The notes beneath the pieces are model-generated. The model was given only the letters and a program-made list of their open reading frames with translations. It did no database searches and had not been told where the DNA came from. From JADGNZ01 sp963715895 (lineage in GTDB: Bacteria; Acidobacteriota; Thermoanaerobaculia; Gp7-AA8): DNA of 64,000 nucleotides. The position numbers and the translations under genes are program-made. Location: positions 5,456,001-5,520,000 of the forward strand of contig OY970284.1 of assembly GCA_963715895.1 (NCBI GenBank), read 5' to 3'. Positions 1-8,794 of this stretch are shown piece after piece (the stretch's first letter is position 1; the number at the start of each line of letters is the position of its first letter).

Positions 1-1
1 T

Positions 2-475
2 CTTGGACGCCGGGCCGACTTCGAAGGTTTTCTCGGCGGCGAGGTTTCCGCCCCAGTGTCCCTCGACGCGATACCGGCCGGGAGGCAGCTTCGCGGTCAG
101 GGCAAACGTCGCCAGCTTGCCGCCGTTCATCTCCTTCTGCTCGGTGGAGATGACCTTCTCTCCCTCATACCAGACCGCATTGGTCTTCAAACCGACCGGC
201 GAGTCGTGCAGCCGCAACGTCAGATAGACGGTCTGGCCGGGCTCGAAGTGATCCGTCTCCTGCGACACCGCGCCATCCGGCCCGAGCTGTGTGCCGAGGA
301 GCGCCTTCTCGATTGGAGCAACCGGACGGATGAGGTCGTGCTCTCTCTTTCTGGCCTCGTCTTCGGGGACGACGGTGGCGCCGGCCTGATTCGGGGCGGA
401 AGCGGTGACGGCTTCGCGCGGGCGGCAGGCAGCGAGCGAACAGGCGCAGAGAAGAAGGGCGAAGGCCTTGCGCAT
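2..475 (-). CDS. Secreted lipoprotein, 3' end beyond the window
   Basis: Starts at the ATG at 475 and is still open at the left edge, so about 158 residues are visible and the C-terminus is missing. The N-terminus is a short hydrophobic signal ending in a lipobox (SLAAC, Cys17), followed by a charged linker and a beta-rich part with PPGRYRVEG near residue 143, a pattern of Ig/macroglobulin-like extracellular modules. It lies 18 bp beyond the stop of the oxygenase gene on the same strand and may be the last visible member of that operon. The function is not recognised. Signal peptide and lipobox are seen; outer or inner membrane anchoring is inferred. Confidence 0.7.
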   Translation of the reverse strand, partial: MRKAFALLLCACSLAACRPREAVTASAPNQAGATVVPEDEARKREHDLIRPVAPIEKALLGTQLGPDGAVSQETDHFEPGQTVYLTLRLHDSPVGLKTNAVWYEGEKVISTEQKEMNGGKLATFALTAKLPPGRYRVEGHWGGNLAAEKTFEVGPASK

Positions 476-493
476 CGGGGAGATTCTACGGCA

Positions 494-1186
494 TCAGGGA
501 ATGAAGATCGTGTCGTGAGGCGCGGAGCGCTCCCACTCCGGCCGTCCGGCCGTGTAGTAGTAGAGCGAGACCGACTTGCGCGACATTCCGGCCGGAGAGG
601 TGAGCGGATGCGGATGGCCGTGAAACGACGTGTCGGTCGTCGAGAAGATCACCGTCCGGTTGAAGAGCGGCAGGATCCTCTCGCGGCAGGCGGACCTGTC
701 GCCATCCCACAGCTCGAGATGACCGCCGTATTCGTCGCGCCACTCTTTGTTGAGATAGATGAGCATGTTCAGGCGGCGGTCGACCTTCAGCTTCGGATGG
801 ACGTTGAAGTCCGCGTGGACCTTGAGAAAGCCGCCGGACTCGATCTGGTGCAGCCCGCCACCACCGAAATAGGGATCCGGAATCAGCCCTTCGATGCCTG
901 TGATCGCCTCCAGCCACAGCAGCATCTCGAATGAGTTCATGTCGTCGAGAAAGCCGCGGATCGTCATCGAGATGGTGCTGGTCTCGTGGTAGTAGCCGAG
1001 CTTCTTCTCCATCGGCGAGTCGAACGAGCGCCAGCGCATCCCATCGGGGCCCGGAAACTCGCGCAGGACGGCATCGAGCACGTCCTCATCGAACAAACCA
1101 TCGAGGACGATGTGCGGGAACGGTTCCGCCGCCGCGTAACGATCGCGGAGCGGGACGGCGTCGTAATGAAGCGTCAGCGGTGCCAT
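494..1186 (-). CDS. 2-oxoglutarate/Fe(II)-dependent oxygenase (prolyl-4-hydroxylase-like)
   Basis: A 230-residue double-stranded beta-helix protein. The iron triad is visible as H124-x-D126 in KVHADFNVH and a distal His at about 189 in TSFHGHPHPL, with Arg203 fourteen residues later placed to bind 2-oxoglutarate. The block YGGHLELWD with the following FNRTVIFSTTD matches the prolyl 4-hydroxylase alpha-subunit fold. The 5' end overlaps the preceding GT-C-like gene by 13 bp, so the two are probably cotranslated. Such enzymes hydroxylate peptides, sugars or small molecules; the radical SAM and glycan neighbours suggest modification of a surface molecule or metabolite, but the substrate cannot be read from sequence. 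Confidence 0.88.
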   Translation of the reverse strand: MAPLTLHYDAVPLRDRYAAAEPFPHIVLDGLFDEDVLDAVLREFPGPDGMRWRSFDSPMEKKLGYYHETSTISMTIRGFLDDMNSFEMLLWLEAITGIEGLIPDPYFGGGGLHQIESGGFLKVHADFNVHPKLKVDRRLNMLIYLNKEWRDEYGGHLELWDGDRSACRERILPLFNRTVIFSTTDTSFHGHPHPLTSPAGMSRKSVSLYYYTAGRPEWERSAPHDTIFIP

Positions 1187-2802
1187 TCGAAGTCCGGATG
1201 ATGCACGAAGTCGAGCGTCAGTTCCGGCGAGTAGGTCGTCCAGCCTTCCGGCGAATCGTAGCGGATGCGCAGTCCCAGACCGGGGATGCCCCGCTCGAGG
1301 TTGAGCGCGTCGCGGCGCGGGATCTCAAATGCCTGAACGCCGTTGCCGAGGACCGCGGAGTAACGGCCGGCGTCGTACGGTCCCAGATCCCAATAGAGCG
1401 CGGGATTTCGGTAGTGGAACGCCGCTGTAAGCGGGGCGTCGCGAAGCGAGTGACAGAACCGCGAGGCAAGACCGGCAATGCGCGGCGTGACCTCGACGAT
1501 GCCGTGCCTTTCGTACTCGAAGACCCGCTTGCCACCAGCGCCGCCGCCGTTGCAAAGGAAGATGTCGTCGTAGAACCAATCGCCCGCCGGTCTCGCGAAC
1601 TGGACCGTCTTCAGCCACTTCACCTCCCCCATCGCCGCCGGCGGCGTCAACGGCCGGCGCAGGAGCGCGTCAGGAGGCATGTCGTAAAAAAAGAAACGCG
1701 CCTCGTCCGACATACGCCGGCGGAGCGGAAACTCGTGGTGCCACTCCAGCCGGTTTGCGGCGATGGCCAGGACCGGCGCGGCCACGAGCAGCGCCACGGC
1801 GGCACGCTTGCCGCGCCGCGCCGTCGCGGCTGCAAACGCGACCGACCATCCCAGCCACGGCACGACCACGTAACGGCGATTGACTTCTTTCGCCAGCGGC
1901 AGCATCGGCACGCCGACGACCAGAATTGCGGCGATGAGAAGGACGATCGTCCGCCGGTTCCGCGCTCCGGCGATGATTGCCAGCGTCATGACGGCGACGA
2001 GCGCCAGTCCGACGGCCGCTCCGCTTCCGGCGGCGCCCTGCACGATGTGCCAGGGCAGCAGTTCCAGCAGCCGCGGCCACTCCGCGGCATCGATCTTCCA
2101 GCCATACGCGCCGAAAAACGTCCCGATGACGGCGCGGCGCCAGGCGAAGTAAACGACCGCGGCCACTCCATGGACAACCACGAATCGGATGCGCGTCCGC
2201 AGATCGCGCAGCGGAAGCGCGATCAGGAGCAGCGGCAGCGGGATGGCCACCTCTTTCGCCAGCATCGCCAGGAGGTAGCACCCGGCCGAGAGAACCGTTG
2301 CCAGCCAGCTCGCTCGCCGCAGAGCGATGACGTAGGCAATGACGGCAAGGGCGCAGAACGCGATCGCCAGGTAGTAGTGAACCGTCGAGATCTGTGTGAC
2401 CACCGAACAGAGCGGCGGGCCGGCAGCGAAAATCGCCGCCGCGGCCAGCGCTCGCCAGTGATCCAGAAACTGCCGCACTGCCGCGTAGACCAGAATCGTC
2501 GTCACGCAGGCAACGGCCAGTTGCACGGCATACCACGGCGGGGTATTGAACCCGAAGAGCTTCCACTGCGCGTCGAAGGCCATGATCAACAGCGGCGTAA
2601 AGAGCTGCTGCGGCCAGACGTGGCTGTCGGTGAACGGGGCGAAGAAGGGATGCTCAAACATCGACCGCAGGATGTTGGCGTCGTCGTACGTCCACCAGAG
2701 AGTGAAGATCTTGCGATAGAGCAGGACGTTGAGGCCGGCCAGAGCTGCCGCGGAAGCGACGTCGATGGCGAGGGGGCGGCGCCGCGGTCCGTCGTCGTTC
2801 AC
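1174..2802 (-). CDS. Polytopic membrane protein, GT-C glycosyltransferase-like
   Basis: I start it at GTG 2802, which overlaps the stop of the radical SAM gene (GTGA, 2799-2802); longer upstream versions would read through that gene. About 542 residues. The first half has many hydrophobic helices; after the first one comes WWTYDDAN (Asp40-Asp41), placed like the catalytic Asp of the first outer loop of GT-C mannosyl/arabinosyltransferases. The C-terminal third is a soluble domain. It sits between the radical SAM and oxygenase genes in a tightly overlapped operon. Probably transfers sugar from a polyprenyl carrier at the cell envelope; no specific family was identified, so the assignment rests on topology and the DD motif. 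Confidence 0.65.
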   Translation of the reverse strand: MNDDGPRRRPLAIDVASAAALAGLNVLLYRKIFTLWWTYDDANILRSMFEHPFFAPFTDSHVWPQQLFTPLLIMAFDAQWKLFGFNTPPWYAVQLAVACVTTILVYAAVRQFLDHWRALAAAAIFAAGPPLCSVVTQISTVHYYLAIAFCALAVIAYVIALRRASWLATVLSAGCYLLAMLAKEVAIPLPLLLIALPLRDLRTRIRFVVVHGVAAVVYFAWRRAVIGTFFGAYGWKIDAAEWPRLLELLPWHIVQGAAGSGAAVGLALVAVMTLAIIAGARNRRTIVLLIAAILVVGVPMLPLAKEVNRRYVVVPWLGWSVAFAAATARRGKRAAVALLVAAPVLAIAANRLEWHHEFPLRRRMSDEARFFFYDMPPDALLRRPLTPPAAMGEVKWLKTVQFARPAGDWFYDDIFLCNGGGAGGKRVFEYERHGIVEVTPRIAGLASRFCHSLRDAPLTAAFHYRNPALYWDLGPYDAGRYSAVLGNGVQAFEIPRRDALNLERGIPGLGLRIRYDSPEGWTTYSPELTLDFVHHPDFEWHR

Positions 2803-3860
2803 GCACCTGTCCGCGCGAAGACGCAGTCGCGACACATGAAGTCGTCCGGCGCGTCTTCGATGCCGTAGACCCATTTCCGCATCGTGGCCAGTTCCGGCCC
2901 TTCCAACACTTCGGCCACGGTGTGTGTGGTGAGGTCGCCGACGATGTAGCGCTCGTCGTAGTCCTCGCAGCAGAGAACGCACTGTCCGCGCGGAGTGATG
3001 TGGAGGTGCTGCAGCGGGCGCGACCCGATGTTGTCGCAACCGGCCAGACGGCGCTTCGGCGCATCCGGTTTGAGGCCGACATCGAGCCATCCCGCGCGGT
3101 CCATCACCTCATGCCGCTCGACGGTGAAGCGGGTCTCTTTGAAACGCTCGGCGATCGCCTCGAAGTCGGCTTCGTGGATGGCGTCATCGGTGCCGAGGAC
3201 GACGATCTTCATCACCTCCGCGAGCGGCCGCGACTTCACGTAGTCGAGATTGCGCAGCACCACGCCGAGGTGATCCTCGCCGCGGTCGCGTGTGTAGCGC
3301 TCGCGGTCGAGCGTCGAGAGATTGATGCAGAGGTAGCGCAGCGGGCCCGCCTCGATGAGGGCATCGACCTTGCCCGGGGTCAGACCCGAGCCATTGCTCA
3401 GCACGGCCACCGGCAGCTTCGCCGCGAACAGCGTCCTGCAGAAATCGACGAAGCGGCGGTCGAGGGTCGGCTCGTTGTAGCTCTGCAGGAAGACGCTCTC
3501 CAGCGTGTCGCGATACGCGGTCAGCTGACTGACGATCTTCTCGAAAAGCGCCACCGGCATGTCGTAGTCCTCGCGCGGGGCGATGGAGACCGGGCAGAAG
3601 TAGCACTTCTGGTTGCAGGCGGTCATCGTCTCCAGCGAGACGATTTTCAGCCGATGCATGCGCGAGACGTCGCCGCGCACCAGCCAGCCGTCTTTCTCCA
3701 GTTGGTCATCGATCTCACCACCGTCGATCACGCGCCGCAACGCCTCGTACTCCGCCTCGCCGGCGGCAAGAGTGCGATCGGTCAGCGGGTTGTAAATCCG
3801 CTCCGCGTCGATGTGCAGAAACGGATTGACGCGGAGATCCGTGGCGATGGCGGAAGACAT
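2799..3860 (-). CDS. Radical SAM protein with SPASM-like C-terminus
   Basis: A 353-residue protein with the 4Fe-4S/SAM motif C82-x3-C86-x2-C89 (CNQKCYFC), followed by conserved-looking LQSYNEPTLD and LSNGSGLT segments of the radical SAM barrel. The C-terminus carries further Cys (CVLCC near 300 and CRDC near the end), typical of an auxiliary SPASM/Twitch cluster. It begins the minus-strand operon rSAM/GT-C/oxygenase/lipoprotein and is divergent from a methyltransferase gene starting at 3965, so the roughly 100 bp between them should hold both promoters. Likely a peptide- or small-molecule-modifying enzyme; substrate unknown. Confidence 0.88.
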   Translation of the reverse strand: MSSAIATDLRVNPFLHIDAERIYNPLTDRTLAAGEAEYEALRRVIDGGEIDDQLEKDGWLVRGDVSRMHRLKIVSLETMTACNQKCYFCPVSIAPREDYDMPVALFEKIVSQLTAYRDTLESVFLQSYNEPTLDRRFVDFCRTLFAAKLPVAVLSNGSGLTPGKVDALIEAGPLRYLCINLSTLDRERYTRDRGEDHLGVVLRNLDYVKSRPLAEVMKIVVLGTDDAIHEADFEAIAERFKETRFTVERHEVMDRAGWLDVGLKPDAPKRRLAGCDNIGSRPLQHLHITPRGQCVLCCEDYDERYIVGDLTTHTVAEVLEGPELATMRKWVYGIEDAPDDFMCRDCVFARTGA

Positions 3861-3964
3861 GTCGGTCGAGAGTGTACGGCGGGGATGTGCATGGCGTCCA
3901 AACGCGGAAGGGACCCTCGATCATCCCGATCTGCGATTACCGGGCGCGGTTAAGATGTCGCCCC

Positions 3965-5125
3965 ATGTCGCCCGCCGTCCTCTTTCCGCGCTTCGATCAT
4001 CCGGCGATCGAAGAACGCTACGCGAGCTGGCAAAGCCAGACGCTGCTGCGTGGGGGCGGCGCGACTGAATTCGTGGTCTACGACGTCGAAGAGCCCGCTT
4101 CGCTCGCCGCGGCGATGCTCGACAGCGACCATGTCCTCGTCGTCACCGACCCTCTCCTCCTCCCGCCCGCCAAGCTGGTCACCCGGCTGCGGGAGCTTCT
4201 AGTGCGTACCAGCAGCGTGGTAGCGGCCTTGCCCGTCAGCAATGAGGCCGAGAACAGCAGCCAGCGCCGGACGCCGCTGGCGCCCTATCTCACGCTGCGC
4301 GAGCTGCAGCAGATGACCGGCGAGATGCAGAGCCAGGGAGCGGACGGCGAGGTGGTCAAGTGGGATGGATCGGACCCAGGCGTCTATCTCTGCCGCACCA
4401 CATTCCTCGAAGGGATCGACGATCCCCCCAAACATGCCCTGGCCGGACGCGAGGTGGTCATCTCGCCCGCCGACTATGTCCATCGCTGGAGCTCGTTGCG
4501 CGGGCAGACACGCACCGACCTTCTGGCGCGCATCTCTCCCGAGGCGAAGTCGATCCTCGAGTTCGGCTGCGGCGAAGCGCCCCTCGGCGCTGCCCTGAAA
4601 GCGCGGCAGAAGTGCCGCGTCGTCGGCATCGAGATCGATCCGCGCGCGGCGGCCGTGGCCAAAAAGCGGATCGATGACGTCTACTGCGGCGATGCCCGCG
4701 AGATCGTGGCCCTCATCCGGGAGAAATTCGACTGGATCATCGGCGGCGACATCGTCGAGCACATCGACGAGCCGTGGTCGTTCCTGGCCGACCTGCGCAA
4801 GGTCTGTGCGCCGGGAGGGCACCTGCTGCTCAGCATCCCCAACGTCGCCAACGCCTCGGTCGTCAGCGATCTGATCCGCGGCCGCTTCGATTACGTGTAC
4901 ATGGGCCTCACCTGCGTCGGGCATCTGCGCTTCTTCACGAAACGGACGATCGAAGAGATGCTCTCCATCGCCGGGTGGACGGTGGCCGAGATCGCGCCGC
5001 AGGAGACCGTGGTCACGCGCGGCCGCGAGGAGCTGCTGGCCGCCCTGGCCGCCGCGCGCATGCCGCATTCGAAAGAAGATCTGATCCCCGCCGGTTACTA
5101 CGTCGTCGCCCGCAATGATCTATGA
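3965..5125 (+). CDS. Class I SAM-dependent methyltransferase with N-terminal extension
   Basis: I use ATG 3965 rather than an in-frame ATG 93 bp upstream, because the upstream part looks non-coding and belongs to the divergent promoter gap. 386 residues. The C-terminal half is a Rossmann methyltransferase: motif I LEFGCGEAPLG, an acidic GIEID at the end of strand 2, GGDIVEHIDEP and a PGGHLLLSIPN segment. The N-terminal 170 residues look like a degenerate nucleotide-sugar-binding domain. Its stop overlaps the start of the next gene (ATGA at 5122). Pairing with a GT4 enzyme suggests methylation of a glycan or its precursor. Confidence 0.82.
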   Translation: MSPAVLFPRFDHPAIEERYASWQSQTLLRGGGATEFVVYDVEEPASLAAAMLDSDHVLVVTDPLLLPPAKLVTRLRELLVRTSSVVAALPVSNEAENSSQRRTPLAPYLTLRELQQMTGEMQSQGADGEVVKWDGSDPGVYLCRTTFLEGIDDPPKHALAGREVVISPADYVHRWSSLRGQTRTDLLARISPEAKSILEFGCGEAPLGAALKARQKCRVVGIEIDPRAAAVAKKRIDDVYCGDAREIVALIREKFDWIIGGDIVEHIDEPWSFLADLRKVCAPGGHLLLSIPNVANASVVSDLIRGRFDYVYMGLTCVGHLRFFTKRTIEEMLSIAGWTVAEIAPQETVVTRGREELLAALAAARMPHSKEDLIPAGYYVVARNDL

Positions 5126-6168
5126 CCAATCTAACGTCTGGGTCCCTCCGCATCGCCTACCTGATGGAAGACACCGCCCTCTCCGGCGGAACCCGGGTCA
5201 TGCTGGCGCAGGCCGACGCGCTGATCGAGCGCGGCCATCACGTCCGCATCGTCACGAAAGGGCTGCCATTGACGTGGCGCTCCTCGCGCGCCGAATGGGT
5301 CTATGTCGATGACTTCAACACCTACGACGCCCGCGGCGACGACTTCGTCATCGCCACCTTCTGGACGACGCTCTCCCCCGCCTGGGCCATCGCGCCGGAG
5401 AAGGCGCTGCATCTCTGCCAGGGATACGAAGGGGCCTTCAACGCCTACCAGCCCATCCGGGAGGAGATCGATGCCGCCTACCGCCTGCCGATCCCGAAGC
5501 TTGTGGTGGCAAGACAACTGATCGAGATCTGCCGGCAGTTCACCGACGACGTCCGCTACATCGGCCAGGTCGTCGACGACGATTTCTTCCGCCCGCGCAC
5601 GCCGCCGGAGAATGAGCCGATGCGCGTTCTGCTCTGCGGCGAGTCGCAGGTCGATCTCAAAGGCATCGCCGACGGTTATGGTGCCGCGGCGCATGCACGG
5701 TGGTTTCACCAGCGCTTCGATCTCATCCGGGTCTCGCCCTGGGCGCCGTCGCGCGAGGAGCCATTGGATACGGTTCAGGAGTTTCATGTCGCGCTGAACA
5801 CGCGCGAGATGACGCGGCTCGTGCACTCCTGCGACGTCCTCATCGCCCCGAATCATCGGGAAGAAGGCTTCGGATTGCCCGCCGCCGAGGCCATGGCGTC
5901 GGGGATTCCGGTGATCATGACCGCGATTCCGTCCTACCAGTCGTTTGACGACAGACGCGACTATGCCCTTTTCGCGCCGCAGGAGAACGCGGTCGAGCTG
6001 GGAGAAAAGCTGATCGAATTGCTAAGCGACGCCGATCTACGCAATCGCCTGCGCGCCCGAGGCCGCGAGGTTGCGGAGCAATGGCGAGCGGAACGGGTAG
6101 CGGAACGGATCGAAGAGGCCTTTCACGCGGAGACGCGGAGACGCGGAGTGGAGGCTGGTGGGGCTTGA
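5122..6168 (+). CDS. GT4-type glycosyltransferase
   Basis: 348 residues with the GT-B layout of family 4: an N-terminal Rossmann fold with a Gly-rich loop (ALSGGTRVM) and a C-terminal donor-binding domain containing HREEGFGLPAAEAMASG, where the E-x7-E nucleotide-sugar signature lies. The start is translationally coupled to the methyltransferase (ATGA overlap). The last codons (ETRRRG) resemble a common degenerate repeat and may be a repeat-derived tail, because the element at 6170 begins immediately after the stop. Probably cytoplasmic and acting on a lipid-linked or surface glycan. Confidence 0.88.
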   Translation: MTNLTSGSLRIAYLMEDTALSGGTRVMLAQADALIERGHHVRIVTKGLPLTWRSSRAEWVYVDDFNTYDARGDDFVIATFWTTLSPAWAIAPEKALHLCQGYEGAFNAYQPIREEIDAAYRLPIPKLVVARQLIEICRQFTDDVRYIGQVVDDDFFRPRTPPENEPMRVLLCGESQVDLKGIADGYGAAAHARWFHQRFDLIRVSPWAPSREEPLDTVQEFHVALNTREMTRLVHSCDVLIAPNHREEGFGLPAAEAMASGIPVIMTAIPSYQSFDDRRDYALFAPQENAVELGEKLIELLSDADLRNRLRARGREVAEQWRAERVAERIEEAFHAETRRRGVEAGGA

Positions 6169-6169
6169 A

Positions 6170-6256
6170 GGTTGCAGGGTTACTGAGTTGCAAGGTTGCT
6201 TAGTACGTAAGCAACTCAGCAACTGAGCAACCCAGCAACCCCGTCCTCGCAACCCC
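6170..6256 (+). repeat. 8-bp-unit palindromic repeat (GGTTGCTG family)
   Basis: Tandem degenerate 8-mers (GGTTGCAG, GGTTACTG, AGTTGCAA, GGTTGCTT) run into a short centre, CTTAGTACGTAAG, and are then mirrored as CAGCAACC-type units. The whole could fold into one long hairpin between the glycosyltransferase gene and nuoB. Confidence 0.85.
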
Positions 6257-6300
6257 GTCTTGTGAAAAGTTTCTCAAACCCATAACATCGCGGCCCGCTC

Positions 6301-6885
6301 ATGGCGAACCTTCCTTACGACAGTTCCGGCTCCATCATCCAGCGCAAACGAGGCGGCCCTCCCGGCGAGGGCGCCGAAAAGGGGCTCATCACTCTGCCCG
6401 GGGAATCGGAGCGGGAGATCGAAGACCTCGCCGGCGGAACGTATCTGACCACGACCGTCGACACCATGGTCAACTGGGCGCGCGGCAATTCGCTCTGGCC
6501 CCTCCCCTTCGGCACCGCTTGCTGCGCCATCGAGTTCATGTCGATGGTCTCGTCGCACTACGACATCGCCCGCTTCGGCGCCGAGGTTGTCAGGTTTTCG
6601 CCGAGGCAGGCCGACCTGATGATCGTGGCCGGCACGATCGTCGACAAGATGGCGCCGGTCCTCAAGAAGATCTACGAGCAGATGCCCGAGCCGCGCTACG
6701 TCATCGCCATGGGCGCCTGCGCCACCTCCGGCGGCTTCTATCGCGCCTACCACGTCGTCCAGGGGATCGACGAGATCATCCCCGTCGACATGTGGGTCCC
6801 CGGCTGTCCCCCGACCCCGGACGGATTGATGTATTCGATCCTGAAGTTGAAAGAGAAGATTCAGCGGGGGGAGGTTCGTCGGTGA
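6301..6885 (+). CDS. nuoB: NADH-quinone oxidoreductase subunit B
   Basis: 194 residues. The four cluster-N2 ligands of NuoB are visible: the adjacent Cys pair in FGTACCAIEFM, one in MGACATSGG and one in VPGCPPTPD. NuoB sits in the peripheral arm of complex I next to the quinone site and passes electrons to quinone. The extra N-terminal 40 residues are family-variable. It is first in a set nuoB-nuoCD-nuoI; no nuoA precedes it, and an 8-bp-unit repeat lies between it and nuoCD. No membrane subunits are in the window, so the rest of the complex must be encoded elsewhere. Confidence 0.97.
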   Translation: MANLPYDSSGSIIQRKRGGPPGEGAEKGLITLPGESEREIEDLAGGTYLTTTVDTMVNWARGNSLWPLPFGTACCAIEFMSMVSSHYDIARFGAEVVRFSPRQADLMIVAGTIVDKMAPVLKKIYEQMPEPRYVIAMGACATSGGFYRAYHVVQGIDEIIPVDMWVPGCPPTPDGLMYSILKLKEKIQRGEVRR

Positions 6886-6888
6886 ACC

Positions 6889-6964
6889 GGTTACTGAGTT
6901 GCTGGGTTGCTGGGTTGCTGAACCCGGTTACCGAGCAACCGAGCAACCCTGCAACCCTGCAACC
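6889..6964 (+). repeat. 8-bp-unit palindromic repeat between nuoB and nuoCD
   Basis: The left arm has GGTTGCTG units (three in a row near 6900) and the right arm mirrored GAGCAACC/CTGCAACC units, ending just before the nuoCD start. Same family as 6170-6256 and 17310-17465. It lies inside what should be one transcript, so it would be transcribed as a stem. Confidence 0.85.
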
Positions 6965-6970
6965 TCAATC

Positions 6971-8791
6971 ATGAGCACCCTGACCAAATTCTCCGCTATC
7001 CCCTACACCGGTCCGGCGCCGACCAATCGGAATCCGTACGTTCCGGTGGGGGCCGAGATCGCCGACGCGCGCGGTGAAGTCATCGCCGCGGCGCTGCAGC
7101 ATCCGGGCATGACGCCGGAGCTCGGCCAGGACATGCCGTCGTTCATCGTCGACAAGGATCAGATCGTCAACGTGCTGCGGGCGCTGAAGGAGAGCGAAGA
7201 GCTCGCCTTCACGATGCCGCTCGATCTTTTTGCGGTGGACTATCCAGGCCGGGAGAACACCGGACAACCGACAACCGATAACCGACAACCATCCCCCGGC
7301 CGCTTCGACGTCATCTACCAGCTCTACTCGCTGAAGAACAACGAGCGCATCCGTCTCAAGGTCCGCGTGGCCGACGGCGAATCGATCGAGACCGGGACGC
7401 CCGTATTCAAGGGTCTGAACTGGTACGAGCGGGAAGTGTTCGATATGTACGGGGTCGTATTCGACGGTCACCCGAACCTGCGCCGCATCCTCACGCACGA
7501 GGCGTTTCAGGGCCACGCGCTGCGGAAGGATTACGATCCCGCCCAGCGCTGGATACTCACCGAGAACGATGTGGCCAAGATCATCCCGAAGATCGATCCG
7601 CGCTTCGAGAATGTCGACACCGATTACGAGCGGGTCACGCTGAACCTCGGCCCCTCCCATCCGGCCACGCACGGAACTCTACGCATCGTAGTCACCCTTG
7701 ACGGCGAGACCATCATCGGAGCCGATCAGGAGATCGGATACCTGCACCGCTGCTTCGAGAAGATGTCGGAGACGCACACGTACCAGCAGGTGATCCCGTA
7801 CACCGACCGTCTCAACTATTGCTCGGCGATCATCAACAACGTCGGCTACTGCATGGCCGTCGAGAAGCTCCTCGGCATCGAGGTTCCGGCACGGGCACAG
7901 CACGTCCGCCTGATGCTCTCGGAGTTCATGCGCATCGCCGATCATCTCGTCTGCATCGGCACGAACCTCGTCGACATGGGGGCGCTGACGAATTTCTGGT
8001 ACCTCTTCCAGCCGCGCGAGGAGATCTACGGCCTGATCGAAGCGTGCTGCGGGGCGCGTCTGCTGCCGACCTACACGCGCATCGGCGGACTGGCCGTCGA
8101 CGTTCCTCCCGATTTTCTGGAGAAGTCACAGCGCCTCGTCGACATGATGCCGAAGTTCATCAACGACGTGGAGAAGCTCGTCGACCGCAACAAGATCTTC
8201 CTCGACCGCGTGGTCGGGGTTGCGCCGATCAGCGCCGAGGAGGCCATCAACTACGGCTTCACCGGTCCCTGTCTGCGCGCCTGCGGCGTCCCCTTCGACG
8301 TCCGCAAAGCCACCCCGTACCTCGGCTACGAGACCTATGACTTCGACGTGCCGATCGCCGAAGGCGGCGACACCTACGCGCGCTTCCTGGTGCGCATGGA
8401 AGAGATGCGGCAGTCGCTGCGCATCCTGCAGCAGGCCATCGAGCGCGGCCTCCCCGAGGGACCGGTCATCGTCGACAATCCCTACGTCGCCCTGCCGCCG
8501 AAGGCGAAGGTCTACAACGAGATGGAGTCGCTCATCTATCACTTCAAGCTGATCATGCACGGCATTCAGCCGCCGGTCGGCGAGACGTACTTCCAGGTCG
8601 AGGGGGGCAACGGGGAGCTCGGCTTCTACGTCGTCTCCGACGGCACGAAGAATCCGTACCGCGTCCGCTGCCGTCCGCCCTGCTTCCAGATTTACTCGGC
8701 CTTCCCTGACATGATCATGGGACAGACGATCCCCGACGCGATCGCGGCCCTGGGGTCTTTGAACATCATCGCCGGAGAGTTGGACCACTAA
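6971..8791 (+). CDS. nuoCD: NADH-quinone oxidoreductase subunits C and D fused
   Basis: I take ATG 6971; an upstream in-frame start would translate the 6889-6964 repeat. 606 residues. NuoC occupies about residues 1-200 (the 30-kDa signature region around NWYEREVFDMYGV), joined to NuoD with NLGPSHPATHGTLRIV, the conserved N-terminal quinone-site loop, and PEGPVIVDNP further on. NuoCD fusions are known in several phyla. Residues about 97-108 (NTGQPTTDNRQP) are encoded by one arm of the 7-bp-unit intergenic repeat family (7262-7290), an in-frame insertion in the NuoC part. Part of the peripheral arm of complex I. Confidence 0.96.
   Translation: MSTLTKFSAIPYTGPAPTNRNPYVPVGAEIADARGEVIAAALQHPGMTPELGQDMPSFIVDKDQIVNVLRALKESEELAFTMPLDLFAVDYPGRENTGQPTTDNRQPSPGRFDVIYQLYSLKNNERIRLKVRVADGESIETGTPVFKGLNWYEREVFDMYGVVFDGHPNLRRILTHEAFQGHALRKDYDPAQRWILTENDVAKIIPKIDPRFENVDTDYERVTLNLGPSHPATHGTLRIVVTLDGETIIGADQEIGYLHRCFEKMSETHTYQQVIPYTDRLNYCSAIINNVGYCMAVEKLLGIEVPARAQHVRLMLSEFMRIADHLVCIGTNLVDMGALTNFWYLFQPREEIYGLIEACCGARLLPTYTRIGGLAVDVPPDFLEKSQRLVDMMPKFINDVEKLVDRNKIFLDRVVGVAPISAEEAINYGFTGPCLRACGVPFDVRKATPYLGYETYDFDVPIAEGGDTYARFLVRMEEMRQSLRILQQAIERGLPEGPVIVDNPYVALPPKAKVYNEMESLIYHFKLIMHGIQPPVGETYFQVEGGNGELGFYVVSDGTKNPYRVRCRPPCFQIYSAFPDMIMGQTIPDAIAALGSLNIIAGELDH
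7262..7290 (+). repeat. 7-bp-unit repeat arm inside nuoCD
   Basis: Four tandem units of the GACAACC/GATAACC type, the same sequence that forms the intergenic palindromes at 11.6, 16.8, 19.2, 26.7, 28.6 and 42.1 kb. Here it lies in frame within the coding sequence of an essential-type respiratory subunit. Confidence 0.9.
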
Positions 8792-8794
8792 CCG

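Noticed and set aside
931..2868. Long plus-strand open frame opposite the GT-C and oxygenase genes
   Set aside because: Arg/His-rich, no start or ribosome-binding site, and exactly antisense to well-supported genes: a GC-skew shadow.
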